Notes under the pieces: generated by a model
What the model saw: only the letters and a program-made list of their open reading frames with translations
The model's database searches: none
Told to the model about the DNA's origin: nothing
Translations under genes and position numbers: made by a program
Shown: positions 1-6,602 of the stretch, piece by piece
How positions within the stretch are numbered: the stretch's first letter is position 1
Layout of the letters: each line of letters opens with the position of its first letter
DNA from: Caryophanales bacterium UBA3375
Lineage (GTDB): Bacteria; Bacillota_I; Bacilli_A; UBA3375
NCBI GenBank assembly: GCA_002359095.1
Contig: DEQD01000041.1
Span: 1 to 8,067, forward strand
Length of the DNA: 8,067 nucleotides
Direction: 5' to 3'

Positions 1-48
1 CATTTTCGCTTTTACTTGACAATTAGAGATATATAATTTGTTGATTCT

Positions 49-159
49 TTATTTGTTAATTGTTAAAAAAATGTTGATTCGAATTTTAAAATCTAATATT
101 TCATATATTATTAATAGCGTAATAAAATATACTAAAAACATATTTCCTTTATAATACAT
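49..159 (-). CDS. Possible 36-residue membrane peptide
   Basis: A short minus-strand frame starts at ATG 159-157 with AGGAG (168-164) four bases upstream, as good a ribosome binding site as those of the large genes. It ends at TAA 51-49. The product begins MYYKGNMFLVYFITLLIIYE, with one hydrophobic segment long enough to span the membrane (about residues 7-20), then basic residues and ends in TINK. I recognise no family. Against it: no clear promoter, no conservation evidence, and hydrophobic AT-rich peptides arise easily by chance. It could be a downstream member of the membrane protein transcript. Confidence 0.35.
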   Translation of the reverse strand: MYYKGNMFLVYFITLLIIYEILDFKIRINIFLTINK

Positions 160-167
160 GATACTCC

Positions 168-198
168 TAACTGATAATCTAACTATATAGTTAACTAT
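168..198. repeat. TAACT repeats at 12-base spacing with a 14-bp palindrome
   Basis: TAACT occurs at 168-172, 180-184 and 192-196, each exactly 12 bases from the next. A perfect 14-bp palindrome, TAACTATATAGTTA, covers 180-193. The right-most copy overlaps the stop of the -1 open frame and the left-most adjoins the AGGAG at 164-168. Regular spacing of about one helical turn is a common layout of multimeric regulator sites, but low sequence complexity makes chance plausible. Confidence 0.35.
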
Positions 199-371
199 TG
201 GTAATAATAATTGTTAATAACGTAATCGATTCGATCTTGTTGATTATCTGGATTATATAGTATTTCACTAAAATAACCAAGATGATTGATGTCATATTTT
301 ACTTGTGAACTAAACACCTTACTTAATATATTTCTATTGATTTGTTCATACGCTTTATCAATTATTATTTC
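195..371 (-). pseudogene. Possible frameshifted C-terminal extension of the membrane protein
   Basis: The -1 frame relative to the membrane protein is open from 371 to a TAG at 197-195, adding 58 residues. It begins EIIIDKAYEQINRN and includes DINHLGYFSEILYNPDNQQD and a Tyr-rich end. The composition (charged, helical-looking) resembles real protein, and 59 open codons are unusual in DNA this AT-rich. It has no ATG and an upstream TGA just before the overlap, so it cannot easily be an independent gene. Inserting one base in the GAAGAGAAATAATAA region would join it to the preceding gene, giving about 387 residues. It could be a real frameshift mutation, a sequencing error, or a chance open frame. 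No canonical X-XXY-YYZ slippery heptamer is seen. Confidence 0.4.
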
Positions 372-1354
372 TCTTCTTTGTGTTCAACATCTTGATCCAA
401 TAACACTATTAGTTGATTATCATCTCTTGCAACTTTTATACTTTGTGTATCTTCATCTTGTGATTGTATATTGTTAATATAATTATATCTAAATGTAACC
501 GTATATTCCTTTTGTTCATAAACCGCCTTTTGGATAAAACTAATATACAAACTATTATGACGTATTTTATTAATATGTTTAATCGGTTGTTGGTAATTAT
601 TCAAAGTAATAGCTGTAGCATTATCAGATTCATCAACTGCTTTACCTTCCACATAATAAATAGATTCTGATAGTCTATTTAACATTGCATTATTATGCGT
701 TTTACTACCAACGGGATACTTGCTATAGTCCCACCACGATGCTTTGTTAATAATCATGTATTTGAACAAATTATCATGTTCATTATAACGAACAGCATAC
801 ATGCTATTTAAAATAAATATCATAACTAACATAATTAGTTTACAAATATTTGAAAATTGATTATGTTGATTAACTTGATATTTATTGATAATAAACATGC
901 TCGTTGTATATATAACTCCTAAAACCAACAACCAAAATAAAATTATTATATGTAGAGCTAACATATCAATAGGAGATTCGTATACAAAATCAACTGGTTG
1001 AACCATTCTAATAAAATAAACAGCATTAACTAAAACTATCGAACATACTACCACTATTAATATTGATATAACAATAACTTTTAATATCTTTAACAAATAT
1101 TTAGATAACAATTCTATATTTGGTTTTAGGAAACTCATTGCCAAACAAAAATACATCATAATTACTAGTATCATTGGTCTTATAACAACCCGTACACTAA
1201 ATATATAAATAGTTAATATAAACAATCCAAATAATAATGTGTCTGCAACTGTAAACAGTAAATATCTTCTATAATTAATTCTATCTCGATTAATGTTTAA
1301 CGAAAATAGAGTTCCCAATACATTTATTATAGGTAAGGAATTTAATAATATCAT
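365..1354 (-). CDS. Unrecognised six-helix membrane protein with C-terminal soluble domain
   Basis: I do not recognise this family. Numbering from the upstream ATG (1366), hydrophobic segments lie at about 6-23, 36-58, 62-80, 93-118, 136-160 and 174-192, followed by about 140 polar residues. The Arg-rich loop after helix 1 (NRDRINYRRY) should be cytoplasmic, which would put the C-terminal domain outside the cell. That domain has an aromatic-rich ASWWDYSKYPVG stretch and ends with acidic and Lys residues. Of two possible starts, 1354 is chosen because GGAGG (1364-1360) lies 5 bases before it; the ATG at 1366 contains that ribosome binding site within its own first codons and directly follows the stop of the Fic remnant. 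The C-terminus may be cut short: an open frame continues in the -1 frame right at the stop. No enzyme motif is visible. Confidence 0.7.
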   Translation of the reverse strand: MILLNSLPIINVLGTLFSLNINRDRINYRRYLLFTVADTLLFGLFILTIYIFSVRVVIRPMILVIMMYFCLAMSFLKPNIELLSKYLLKILKVIVISILIVVVCSIVLVNAVYFIRMVQPVDFVYESPIDMLALHIIILFWLLVLGVIYTTSMFIINKYQVNQHNQFSNICKLIMLVMIFILNSMYAVRYNEHDNLFKYMIINKASWWDYSKYPVGSKTHNNAMLNRLSESIYYVEGKAVDESDNATAITLNNYQQPIKHINKIRHNSLYISFIQKAVYEQKEYTVTFRYNYINNIQSQDEDTQSIKVARDDNQLIVLLDQDVEHKEEK

Positions 1355-1366
1355 AGACACCTCCAT

Positions 1367-1611
1367 CTATTTGCAATCTATATACTTAAACATATAATCG
1401 ATTGCTTCTTTATGATTGTATACTTCTATATCTCTTGAACTAACAATATCTAATCTAAACTTAGTACTAATATCAAAAAGTAATATCATAGTTTCAGTTA
1501 TAGATAAACTATTTCCTTCGATACCATTAGATTCCTTAATAAATGCGGAGTAAAATCCTGATAATATCTTTTTTTATTTTTAATTGTATCTATTAATCTC
1601 GTATTAAAATC
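1367..1611 (-). pseudogene. Remnant of a Fic-family gene (inhibitory-helix region only)
   Basis: On the minus strand, the frame from 1558 to the TAG at 1369-1367 encodes SNGIEGNSLSITET and, further on, RDIEVYNHKEAIDYMF. These match the N-terminal region of Fic AMP-transferases: the (S/T)xxxE(G/N) inhibitory helix (S-NGI-EG) and the conserved NH-x-x-A-x-x-Y stretch before the core. Upstream, a different frame (1611 to about 1556) reads RLIDTIKNKKRYYQDF, also typical of Fic proteins. Restoring one T in the TTTT run at 1552-1555 joins the two frames, so a one-base deletion is the simplest explanation. There is no plausible start codon: the piece begins at the 3' end of the ATPase gene. The catalytic HPFxxGNGR core is absent, and the frame stops directly before the next gene's ribosome binding site. 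I infer a decayed gene fragment. Confidence 0.7.
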
Positions 1612-3700
1612 CTACTTTAACATTTAATGCTCTTATTGCATTAAGTATTGCTAACACACTAACTCCTACATCACCAAATACTCCCCACCACATATTAGCT
1701 ATACCTAAAATAGAAAGTATCATAATTATAACTTTTATAACTATTGTTAATGTTATATTTTGAGTTAATATTTTTTTTGTTTTTTTAGCAATAACTATTG
1801 CTCTAGCAATACTTAATGGATCATCTTCCATTAACACTATATCACTAGCTTCTATTGCCGCATCACTACCAAGCCCTCCCATACTAATTCCAATATCTGA
1901 ACGAGCAAGTACTGGAGCATCATTCATTCCATCACCAACAAAGGCAATTAATTTGTTTGGATTGGTTTTATTTATCATTAGTTTCTCAACTTCTTCTACT
2001 TTTTGGTCAGGAAGAAGTTGAGCATGTAGCTCATCAATTCCTAATTTATCTTTTATTTTCTGAGCTACATTTAATCTATCTCCAGTTAACATTACTGTTT
2101 TTTTAATTCCTAATTCCTTAAATTTAGCAATTGCTAAAGAAGCTGTTTCTTTAATACTATCACCAACGACAATAAAACCAAGTAAACTATCATTCTCAAT
2201 AATATAAACTACACTTCCAATATCTTTAACTTCAGGAACATCAATTCCTATTTGTATTAAAAATTTATCATTCCCTAATTTATAATTAATATTATTTATA
2301 TCTACTTTAATCCCATATCCAGCTATTTCTTGATAATTACTAATAATAGTTTTATCAATGTTTTGATGATATTCTCTAACTATACTTTTAGCTATGGGGT
2401 GAGTTGAATAACTCTCTCCATGAGCTGCTATCTTAAGTAATTCTTCATTACTTTTATTACTTAAACTTGTAATATTAACGACACTAAACTTTCCTTTAGT
2501 CATTGTCCCTGTTTTATCAAACACTAGGGTATCAACATTATTTAATGCTTCTAAATAATTACCACCTTTTATTAATACTCCATTTTTAGAAGCACAACCA
2601 AGTCCAGCAAATAGTGCTAGTGGTATAGAAATTACTAATGCACAAGGACAAGAAACAACTAAGAAGGTTAATGCTTTATAAATCCAAGCAACACTATTTG
2701 CTGGTTCAATTATACTTGGTACTATTGCTATAATTAAAGCTAACGCAAAAACTATTGGAGTATATACTTTAGCAAACTTAGTAATAAACTTCTCAGCTTT
2801 AGCTTTCTTACTATTAGCATTTTGCACTAAATCAAGTATTCTTGATACTGTTGATTCCGCTTCTGGTTTAGTAATTCTAACTTCAATTACATTTGTTTGA
2901 TTAATATATCCTGATAATATTTCTTCATCTTCTTTTAAACAAATAGGAACAAACTCACCAGTTATCGAACTAGTATCTACTTGACTATTCCCTTTAACTA
3001 TTATTCCATCAAGTGCTACTCTTTCTCCTGGTTTTATCACCATGACATCACCAACACTAGCATCACTTGGGCTAACTGTTATGATATCACCTCCTTGTTT
3101 AATACTAACCTTATCACTGCGTAAATCCATTACTGCTTCAATAGATTTACGACTCTTACTAACAGCGTAGTCTTGAAATAATTCACCGATTTCATAAAAC
3201 AACATTACTGCTATAGCTTCTGGATATTGTTTAATAAGAAGAGCGCCAACAGTAGCAATCATCATTAAAAAGTTTTCATCAAAAATATTTCCTTTACATA
3301 TATTTTTAAAACTACTTATTATTAAATGATAACCTAATACAATATAACTAACATATATCAGTGGTATATATAAACTACTAGCTTCACCAATAATATTAGT
3401 AATAATAAAAATTATTACTCCTAATAAAATATTCCAATTTTCTTTAATACTAAAAAATTTAATTTTACCTTGTTTATTATCCTTAATATCTACTGCTCTA
3501 ATTTCATCTACACTATAAATAGTACTAATAATAGTGTTAATATTACTCTTAGAATTATCTTCTAAATTAATGAATATTTTCTTTGTAGCAAAGTTAACAT
3601 TACAACTATCGACAAAGTCTAATTGATTAACTGCTTCTTCTACTTCCATAGCACAATTAGGACAATCTAGATTTTCTAAATAATATATTAAATATTTCAT
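1604..3700 (-). CDS. cadA: P1B-2 type Zn/Cd/Pb-exporting ATPase
   Basis: This inner-membrane pump exports divalent soft metals at the cost of ATP. Numbering from the first ATG (3703), a heavy-metal-associated domain (3-70) has Cys14-x-x-Cys17. The membrane metal site is Cys352-Pro-Cys354 in SCPCALVIS, with Lys657 in TM7 and Asp678 in TM8, 21 residues apart as in E. coli ZntA (K693, D714), the P1B-2 signature. FYEIGELFQDYA (169-180) carries the family's conserved TM glutamates. The cytoplasmic part has TGE (248-250), the phosphorylated Asp396 in DKTGT, His435-Pro436, and GDGMNDAP (590-597). At about 699 residues it is full length with no missing motif. Two ATGs stand in tandem: the second (3700) lies 5 bases after AAGGAG (3711-3706), the first (3703) only 2, so 3700 is preferred. 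Translational coupling to arsR is likely. No terminator follows. zntA would be an equally good name. Confidence 0.95.
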   Translation of the reverse strand: MKYLIYYLENLDCPNCAMEVEEAVNQLDFVDSCNVNFATKKIFINLEDNSKSNINTIISTIYSVDEIRAVDIKDNKQGKIKFFSIKENWNILLGVIIFIITNIIGEASSLYIPLIYVSYIVLGYHLIISSFKNICKGNIFDENFLMMIATVGALLIKQYPEAIAVMLFYEIGELFQDYAVSKSRKSIEAVMDLRSDKVSIKQGGDIITVSPSDASVGDVMVIKPGERVALDGIIVKGNSQVDTSSITGEFVPICLKEDEEILSGYINQTNVIEVRITKPEAESTVSRILDLVQNANSKKAKAEKFITKFAKVYTPIVFALALIIAIVPSIIEPANSVAWIYKALTFLVVSCPCALVISIPLALFAGLGCASKNGVLIKGGNYLEALNNVDTLVFDKTGTMTKGKFSVVNITSLSNKSNEELLKIAAHGESYSTHPIAKSIVREYHQNIDKTIISNYQEIAGYGIKVDINNINYKLGNDKFLIQIGIDVPEVKDIGSVVYIIENDSLLGFIVVGDSIKETASLAIAKFKELGIKKTVMLTGDRLNVAQKIKDKLGIDELHAQLLPDQKVEEVEKLMINKTNPNKLIAFVGDGMNDAPVLARSDIGISMGGLGSDAAIEASDIVLMEDDPLSIARAIVIAKKTKKILTQNITLTIVIKVIIMILSILGIANMWWGVFGDVGVSVLAILNAIRALNVKVGF

Positions 3701-3702
3701 CA

Positions 3703-4047
3703 TTACTCCTTAATGTGTTCAAATCCACATTCAAATAACTCTTTAATATGTTTATCATCTAAAGAATAAAATTTATTAGTTCCTTCACTTCTAACTTTAA
3801 TAACTTTATTAGCTCTTAATTTTGCTAATTGATGTGATACTGCTGATTGCGAAACACCTAGTATTTCACAAATTGCAGAAACACATAATTCATCATCTAA
3901 TAAAACTGACAATATTTTTAATCTTGTTGGATCTGATAACATCTTAAATAATACTGACATTTCAATATAATTTTCTTCTTCAATATTATGCGGATGATAT
4001 TTATTACATTTATTACATTGTTCATGGTCTTTACATACTTTATTCAT
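3703..4047 (-). CDS. ArsR/SmtB-family metal-sensing repressor
   Basis: This 114-residue winged-helix repressor should control the Zn/Cd/Pb exporter behind it. The core MLSDPTRLKILSVLL (36-50) and recognition helix SQSAVSHQLAKLRA (66-79) are typical, followed by the wing RSEGTNKFYSL (86-96). The C-terminal helix has Asp98, His100, His111 and Glu114, with the same spacing as the alpha-5 zinc site of SmtB (D104, H106, H117, E120). There is also a Cys- and His-rich N-terminus (Cys5, His8, Cys11, Cys14, His18, His20) and Cys55 in ELCVSAI, where S. aureus CadC has the CxC of its Cd/Pb site; here the second Cys is Ser57. The protein may thus join a SmtB-like zinc site with a partial CadC-like site. 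AAGGAG (4057-4052) precedes ATG by 4 bases, and the TAA stop overlaps the exporter's first possible ATG by one base. Confidence 0.93.
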   Translation of the reverse strand: MNKVCKDHEQCNKCNKYHPHNIEEENYIEMSVLFKMLSDPTRLKILSVLLDDELCVSAICEILGVSQSAVSHQLAKLRANKVIKVRSEGTNKFYSLDDKHIKELFECGFEHIKE

Positions 4048-4063
4048 GCTTCTCCTTTATTAC

Positions 4064-4085
4064 TATATGAACATATATCCATATA
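4064..4085. promoter_or_regulatory. Probable ArsR/SmtB-type operator
   Basis: A 22-bp imperfect palindrome lies immediately downstream of the -10 box and covers the predicted start of transcription. On the minus strand its left half is TATATGGATAT and its right half is ATGTTCATATA, with 9 of 11 positions pairing. The inner TATGGA / TTCATA arms with a 6-base spacer resemble the TGAA...TTCA operators of the SmtB/CzrA/CadC group. Outer ACTATAT / ATATAGT arms extend the symmetry. The position fits repression by the first gene of the operon with release by metal. Confidence 0.6.
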
Positions 4086-4086
4086 T

Positions 4087-4095
4087 AGTATACCA
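4087..4095 (-). promoter_or_regulatory. Extended -10 promoter of the arsR-cadA operon
   Basis: TATACT (4092-4087) is preceded by TGG, forming a TGn extended -10 box. There is no strong -35 hexamer at the usual distance, which an extended -10 can tolerate. The start of transcription would fall at about 4080, inside the palindromic operator, leaving a leader of about 30 bases to the arsR start. Confidence 0.6.
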
Positions 4096-4140
4096 TAAAA
4101 TCTTGTTTGTGGTTTTTTATAATTAAAAATGTATGTGCGA

Positions 4141-4186
4141 AAATCTAAAAAATAAAACTAATAACATAAGTTATTAGTTTTATTTA
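4141..4186 (-). terminator. Intrinsic terminator of the hydrolase gene
   Basis: A perfect 16-bp inverted repeat (AAATAAAACTAATAAC at 4151-4166, its complement at 4171-4186) with an ATAA loop begins directly after the hydrolase stop codon. In the minus direction it runs into a T-rich tract (TTTTTTAGATTTT). The stem is AT-rich but long and without mismatch. On the plus strand T-rich sequence also follows, but no plus-strand gene is present to use it. Confidence 0.85.
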
Positions 4187-4187
4187 A

Positions 4188-5171
4188 TTACATTTCTTGA
4201 ACAATAAAGTCGTTTTTAAGTGGGAATTGCATAGGTTCAGTCGCATCAATATATTTATTAAAATCAAAGACAGTTAATGTATCTGTTTTGTATGTTTTAT
4301 AATAATATTTTAATTCATTACAACTCATACAAATTTTATAAATACTATAATCACATTGACCTTGCATATCCATATATCCTTTTGGAATACAAACATTGTC
4401 TAGTAATTTAAAGGCATGTAAGATACATTCTTGTTGATTTGTAATCAGTCCTTTAGAAACCATTAACTCACGACCAATAGCAGCTCTAACAAAACGATCC
4501 ATTGGATTTACTCCACCTGGAAGGTGTAGTCCAAATCCTTCACCTTTTGGTGCTAGTTCAACACCGTTTATTGTAGCACTTGGATTGTTTCTTGAGAAGT
4601 TTAAATAATTAGCTAAATTATTCATATGCCAATCATATGATGGTGAGTTAGTCATAACTCCTACGTTTTCTTCATATATTTGAATTTCACAACCTACTGT
4701 TTCAATAATAACCGTATCACCATTTTTATCACTTAAAATAAAGTGAACTGGTAATTCCATATCAAATTGTGGAATTTTAACATCCATAACATGCATTGTT
4801 TTAGCTGATTCTATTACTTCTTTAACATCACTACATTGAGTTAAGAAATATTTTAATATTTCAAATGGTGCAATATTCATTTTATCATTACTTAATTCAT
4901 TGTTATATTTAGCAAATCCTGGTAAATATAACATAGCTCCAGCTAAACCTTTTTCGTTTAACCCTTCATTAAACATATAGTTAGCTACATTACTTCCCAT
5001 ACCACACATAGAGTATTTAGCACTATATTCTTTATCATCTGCCAAACTCTTCCACGTAAAGTTGCGTGGAAGTACTACCATTTCACCTTCTTCCATAAAT
5101 ACGAAATCAAGTGTTCTTGACAACGTATTTATTCCTAAATCTTTGTTACCTAAACTTATACCTGTACACAT
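4188..5171 (-). CDS. Choloylglycine hydrolase family amidase (penicillin V acylase-like Ntn hydrolase)
   Basis: This is a linear-amide C-N hydrolase of the bile salt hydrolase / penicillin V acylase family. Its 327 residues are the family's usual length and there is no signal peptide, so it is cytoplasmic. Cys2 becomes the N-terminal nucleophile after Met removal, which fixes the start at 5171; AGGAG at 5181-5177 has ideal spacing. Other catalytic positions are present: Arg19 and Asp22 in SRTLDF, Asn175 in MTNSP, and Arg226/Arg229 in MDRFVRAA. At position 82, in GAMLYLPGF, it has Tyr. Tyr here is typical of penicillin V acylases, whereas bile salt hydrolases have Asn, so a PVA-type specificity is favoured. 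The physiological substrate of such enzymes is often unknown. Bile-salt deconjugation cannot be excluded from sequence. The gene stands alone between two terminators. Confidence 0.9.
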   Translation of the reverse strand: MCTGISLGNKDLGINTLSRTLDFVFMEEGEMVVLPRNFTWKSLADDKEYSAKYSMCGMGSNVANYMFNEGLNEKGLAGAMLYLPGFAKYNNELSNDKMNIAPFEILKYFLTQCSDVKEVIESAKTMHVMDVKIPQFDMELPVHFILSDKNGDTVIIETVGCEIQIYEENVGVMTNSPSYDWHMNNLANYLNFSRNNPSATINGVELAPKGEGFGLHLPGGVNPMDRFVRAAIGRELMVSKGLITNQQECILHAFKLLDNVCIPKGYMDMQGQCDYSIYKICMSCNELKYYYKTYKTDTLTVFDFNKYIDATEPMQFPLKNDFIVQEM

Positions 5172-5191
5172 ATTATCTCCTATTCACTTAT

Positions 5192-5197
5192 ATTATA
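5192..5197 (-). promoter_or_regulatory. Probable -10 box of the hydrolase gene
   Basis: A perfect TATAAT (5197-5192, minus strand) lies between the preceding terminator and the hydrolase ribosome binding site. No good -35 hexamer stands 16-18 bases upstream and there is no TGn extension. In such AT-rich DNA a TATAAT can occur by chance, but the position between terminator and gene supports it. Confidence 0.45.
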
Positions 5198-5227
5198 ACT
5201 CTAAATATAAAACCTTGTTGATTTATT

Positions 5228-5263
5228 AAAAAAGTTATAAAAAGAAGTCGTTTGACTTCTTTT
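5228..5263 (-). terminator. Intrinsic terminator of the wecB-glycosyltransferase operon
   Basis: A perfect 10-bp stem (AAAAGAAGTC at 5240-5249 and GACTTCTTTT at 5254-5263) with a 4-base loop overlaps the glycosyltransferase stop codon. In the minus direction it is followed by a T-rich stretch including six T residues (about 5233-5228). It separates the operon from the downstream hydrolase gene. Confidence 0.85.
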
Positions 5264-6602
5264 AATTATTTTTACCAACACTAATTTTGTTTGATTCTGT
5301 TGTATATTTGTGAGGAGTTTTCACCCATACTTTTTGGTTTCTACATTTAAATAATCCTATTATTTGGCAATAAATATATGTCCATCCCATATACAATAAA
5401 CCTAATATTGCTTTATATAATGGAATATCAACTTTTGCATCCATATGTAATGCATAAGGCAATAACATAAAATAAGCATAAACATTACTTATAACAAATA
5501 ATACTATATTGTTAGTTAGGTAGTTTGATATATTCATTGTTATATTATCTAATACTACTCCATTTTGGGTAATAATTGATACTAATAATACTGATATAAA
5601 TGATATAAAAATTAATAATAATTGGATTGACTTAGTCATTCCAAATAAATATATTAATTGATCAATATATTTCCATTTCCATTCTTTAAAAAATAACTTA
5701 ATAAGAGTAAAGAAATTAGTAAAAGCAACATACCAATGCCCTTGAGCCCATCTGATTCTTTGTTTTATACTTACTTTTAAATCATCGGGTTTTTCATCAT
5801 AAATTCTAACAAAGTGATTCCACAACACCTTACCGTGTTGTTCTACAATCTCTATTTCCATCTCTAAATCTTCAGTTAGTGAACTATAGTTAAAACCACC
5901 ACTATCAATTAAGAAATCTGTTTTAATAAAGAATCCAGTACCACCAATAGAGTTAGGTAAGCCTAATCGATATTTAGATAATTGAAAGAATCTATTAGAA
6001 TAAAAATAAGCACAGTTATATCCAACACTAAGAACAGAACCATGATTCTTACTATCTAAATAAGTTTGAATACAAGTTGGATGATTATGGTGTTGGTATT
6101 GTGAATTAATTTCTGTTAGTATATTACTATCAACATAATTATCTGCATCTAACACCATAAGAAGGTCATAATTGTTTTTTACATTTTCAAAACCAATTTC
6201 TCTAAGTGCGTATTGTAGACCACCAGGTTTACCAACACCTTCTCTTGGGAATTCTTTTTGAATTGTATCTACAACTCTATATCCTCTATCTCTACAAATC
6301 TGAGTAGTATTATCAGTTGAATTATCACTAACAACAACTATATCATATAAATTTTTATCATAATCAATTTTTTCTAGATTAATTAGTGTATCTTCAATTA
6401 CATCTTCTTCGTTATGTGCTGCTATTAAAATTAAAAAACTAGTTTCAGGACTAATTAATTTATAGTCTCTTTTGGTTTTACCCCAACCAAAAAAAGATAA
6501 AAAGATGTTATATAAATTAGTAATCATTGCCCAAAACGTTAATATAAAAAGTATTGCCAAAAATATATTAAGAAATATTGAAATTATTATCTCACTATTC
6601 AT
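5262..6602 (-). CDS. Membrane processive-type family 2 glycosyltransferase (PgaC/hyaluronan synthase-like)
   Basis: This 446-residue membrane enzyme probably transfers or polymerises a sugar from a UDP donor. It has one or two N-terminal helices (about 5-36), then a GT-A domain with AAHNEEDVIEDTL (61-73), VSDNSTD (91-97, nucleotide-binding Asp93), LDADNYVD (151-158, the metal-binding DxD), SSLTEDLEM (240-248, the catalytic-base TED) and KQRIRWAQGHW (280-290, the Q-x-x-R-W motif of processive synthases). Three further membrane helices follow (about 315-345, 363-385, 395-417), and a polar basic tail ends in GKNN. This architecture fits the PgaC/IcaA, hyaluronan and cellulose synthase group. The start at 6602 has GAGGGG (6612-6607) in front and overlaps wecB, so the two are co-translated. 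The pairing suggests ManNAc or GlcNAc as substrate, but motifs do not decide the sugar or the linkage. No pgaB/icaB deacetylase or export partner is visible. Confidence 0.88.
   Translation of the reverse strand: MNSEIIISIFLNIFLAILFILTFWAMITNLYNIFLSFFGWGKTKRDYKLISPETSFLILIAAHNEEDVIEDTLINLEKIDYDKNLYDIVVVSDNSTDNTTQICRDRGYRVVDTIQKEFPREGVGKPGGLQYALREIGFENVKNNYDLLMVLDADNYVDSNILTEINSQYQHHNHPTCIQTYLDSKNHGSVLSVGYNCAYFYSNRFFQLSKYRLGLPNSIGGTGFFIKTDFLIDSGGFNYSSLTEDLEMEIEIVEQHGKVLWNHFVRIYDEKPDDLKVSIKQRIRWAQGHWYVAFTNFFTLIKLFFKEWKWKYIDQLIYLFGMTKSIQLLLIFISFISVLLVSIITQNGVVLDNITMNISNYLTNNIVLFVISNVYAYFMLLPYALHMDAKVDIPLYKAILGLLYMGWTYIYCQIIGLFKCRNQKVWVKTPHKYTTESNKISVGKNN

Noticed and set aside
1..3. ATG on the minus strand at the extreme left edge as the start of another gene
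   Set aside because: No ribosome binding site precedes it and only the start codon would be inside the window.
16..37. Plus-strand TTGACA (16-21) and TATAAT (32-37) as a promoter
   Set aside because: Both hexamers are perfect but only 10 bases apart, far below the 16-18 needed, and no plus-strand gene follows.
365..376. Programmed -1 frameshift at the end of the membrane protein gene
   Set aside because: No X-XXY-YYZ heptamer fits the reading frame and no stimulatory hairpin is visible, so a mutation, an error or chance is more likely than programmed shifting.
286..670. Two plus-strand open frames (286-477 and 464-670)
   Set aside because: They lie antisense to the membrane protein and its -1 continuation, lack ribosome binding sites, and have the low-complexity hydrophobic composition expected of shadow frames.
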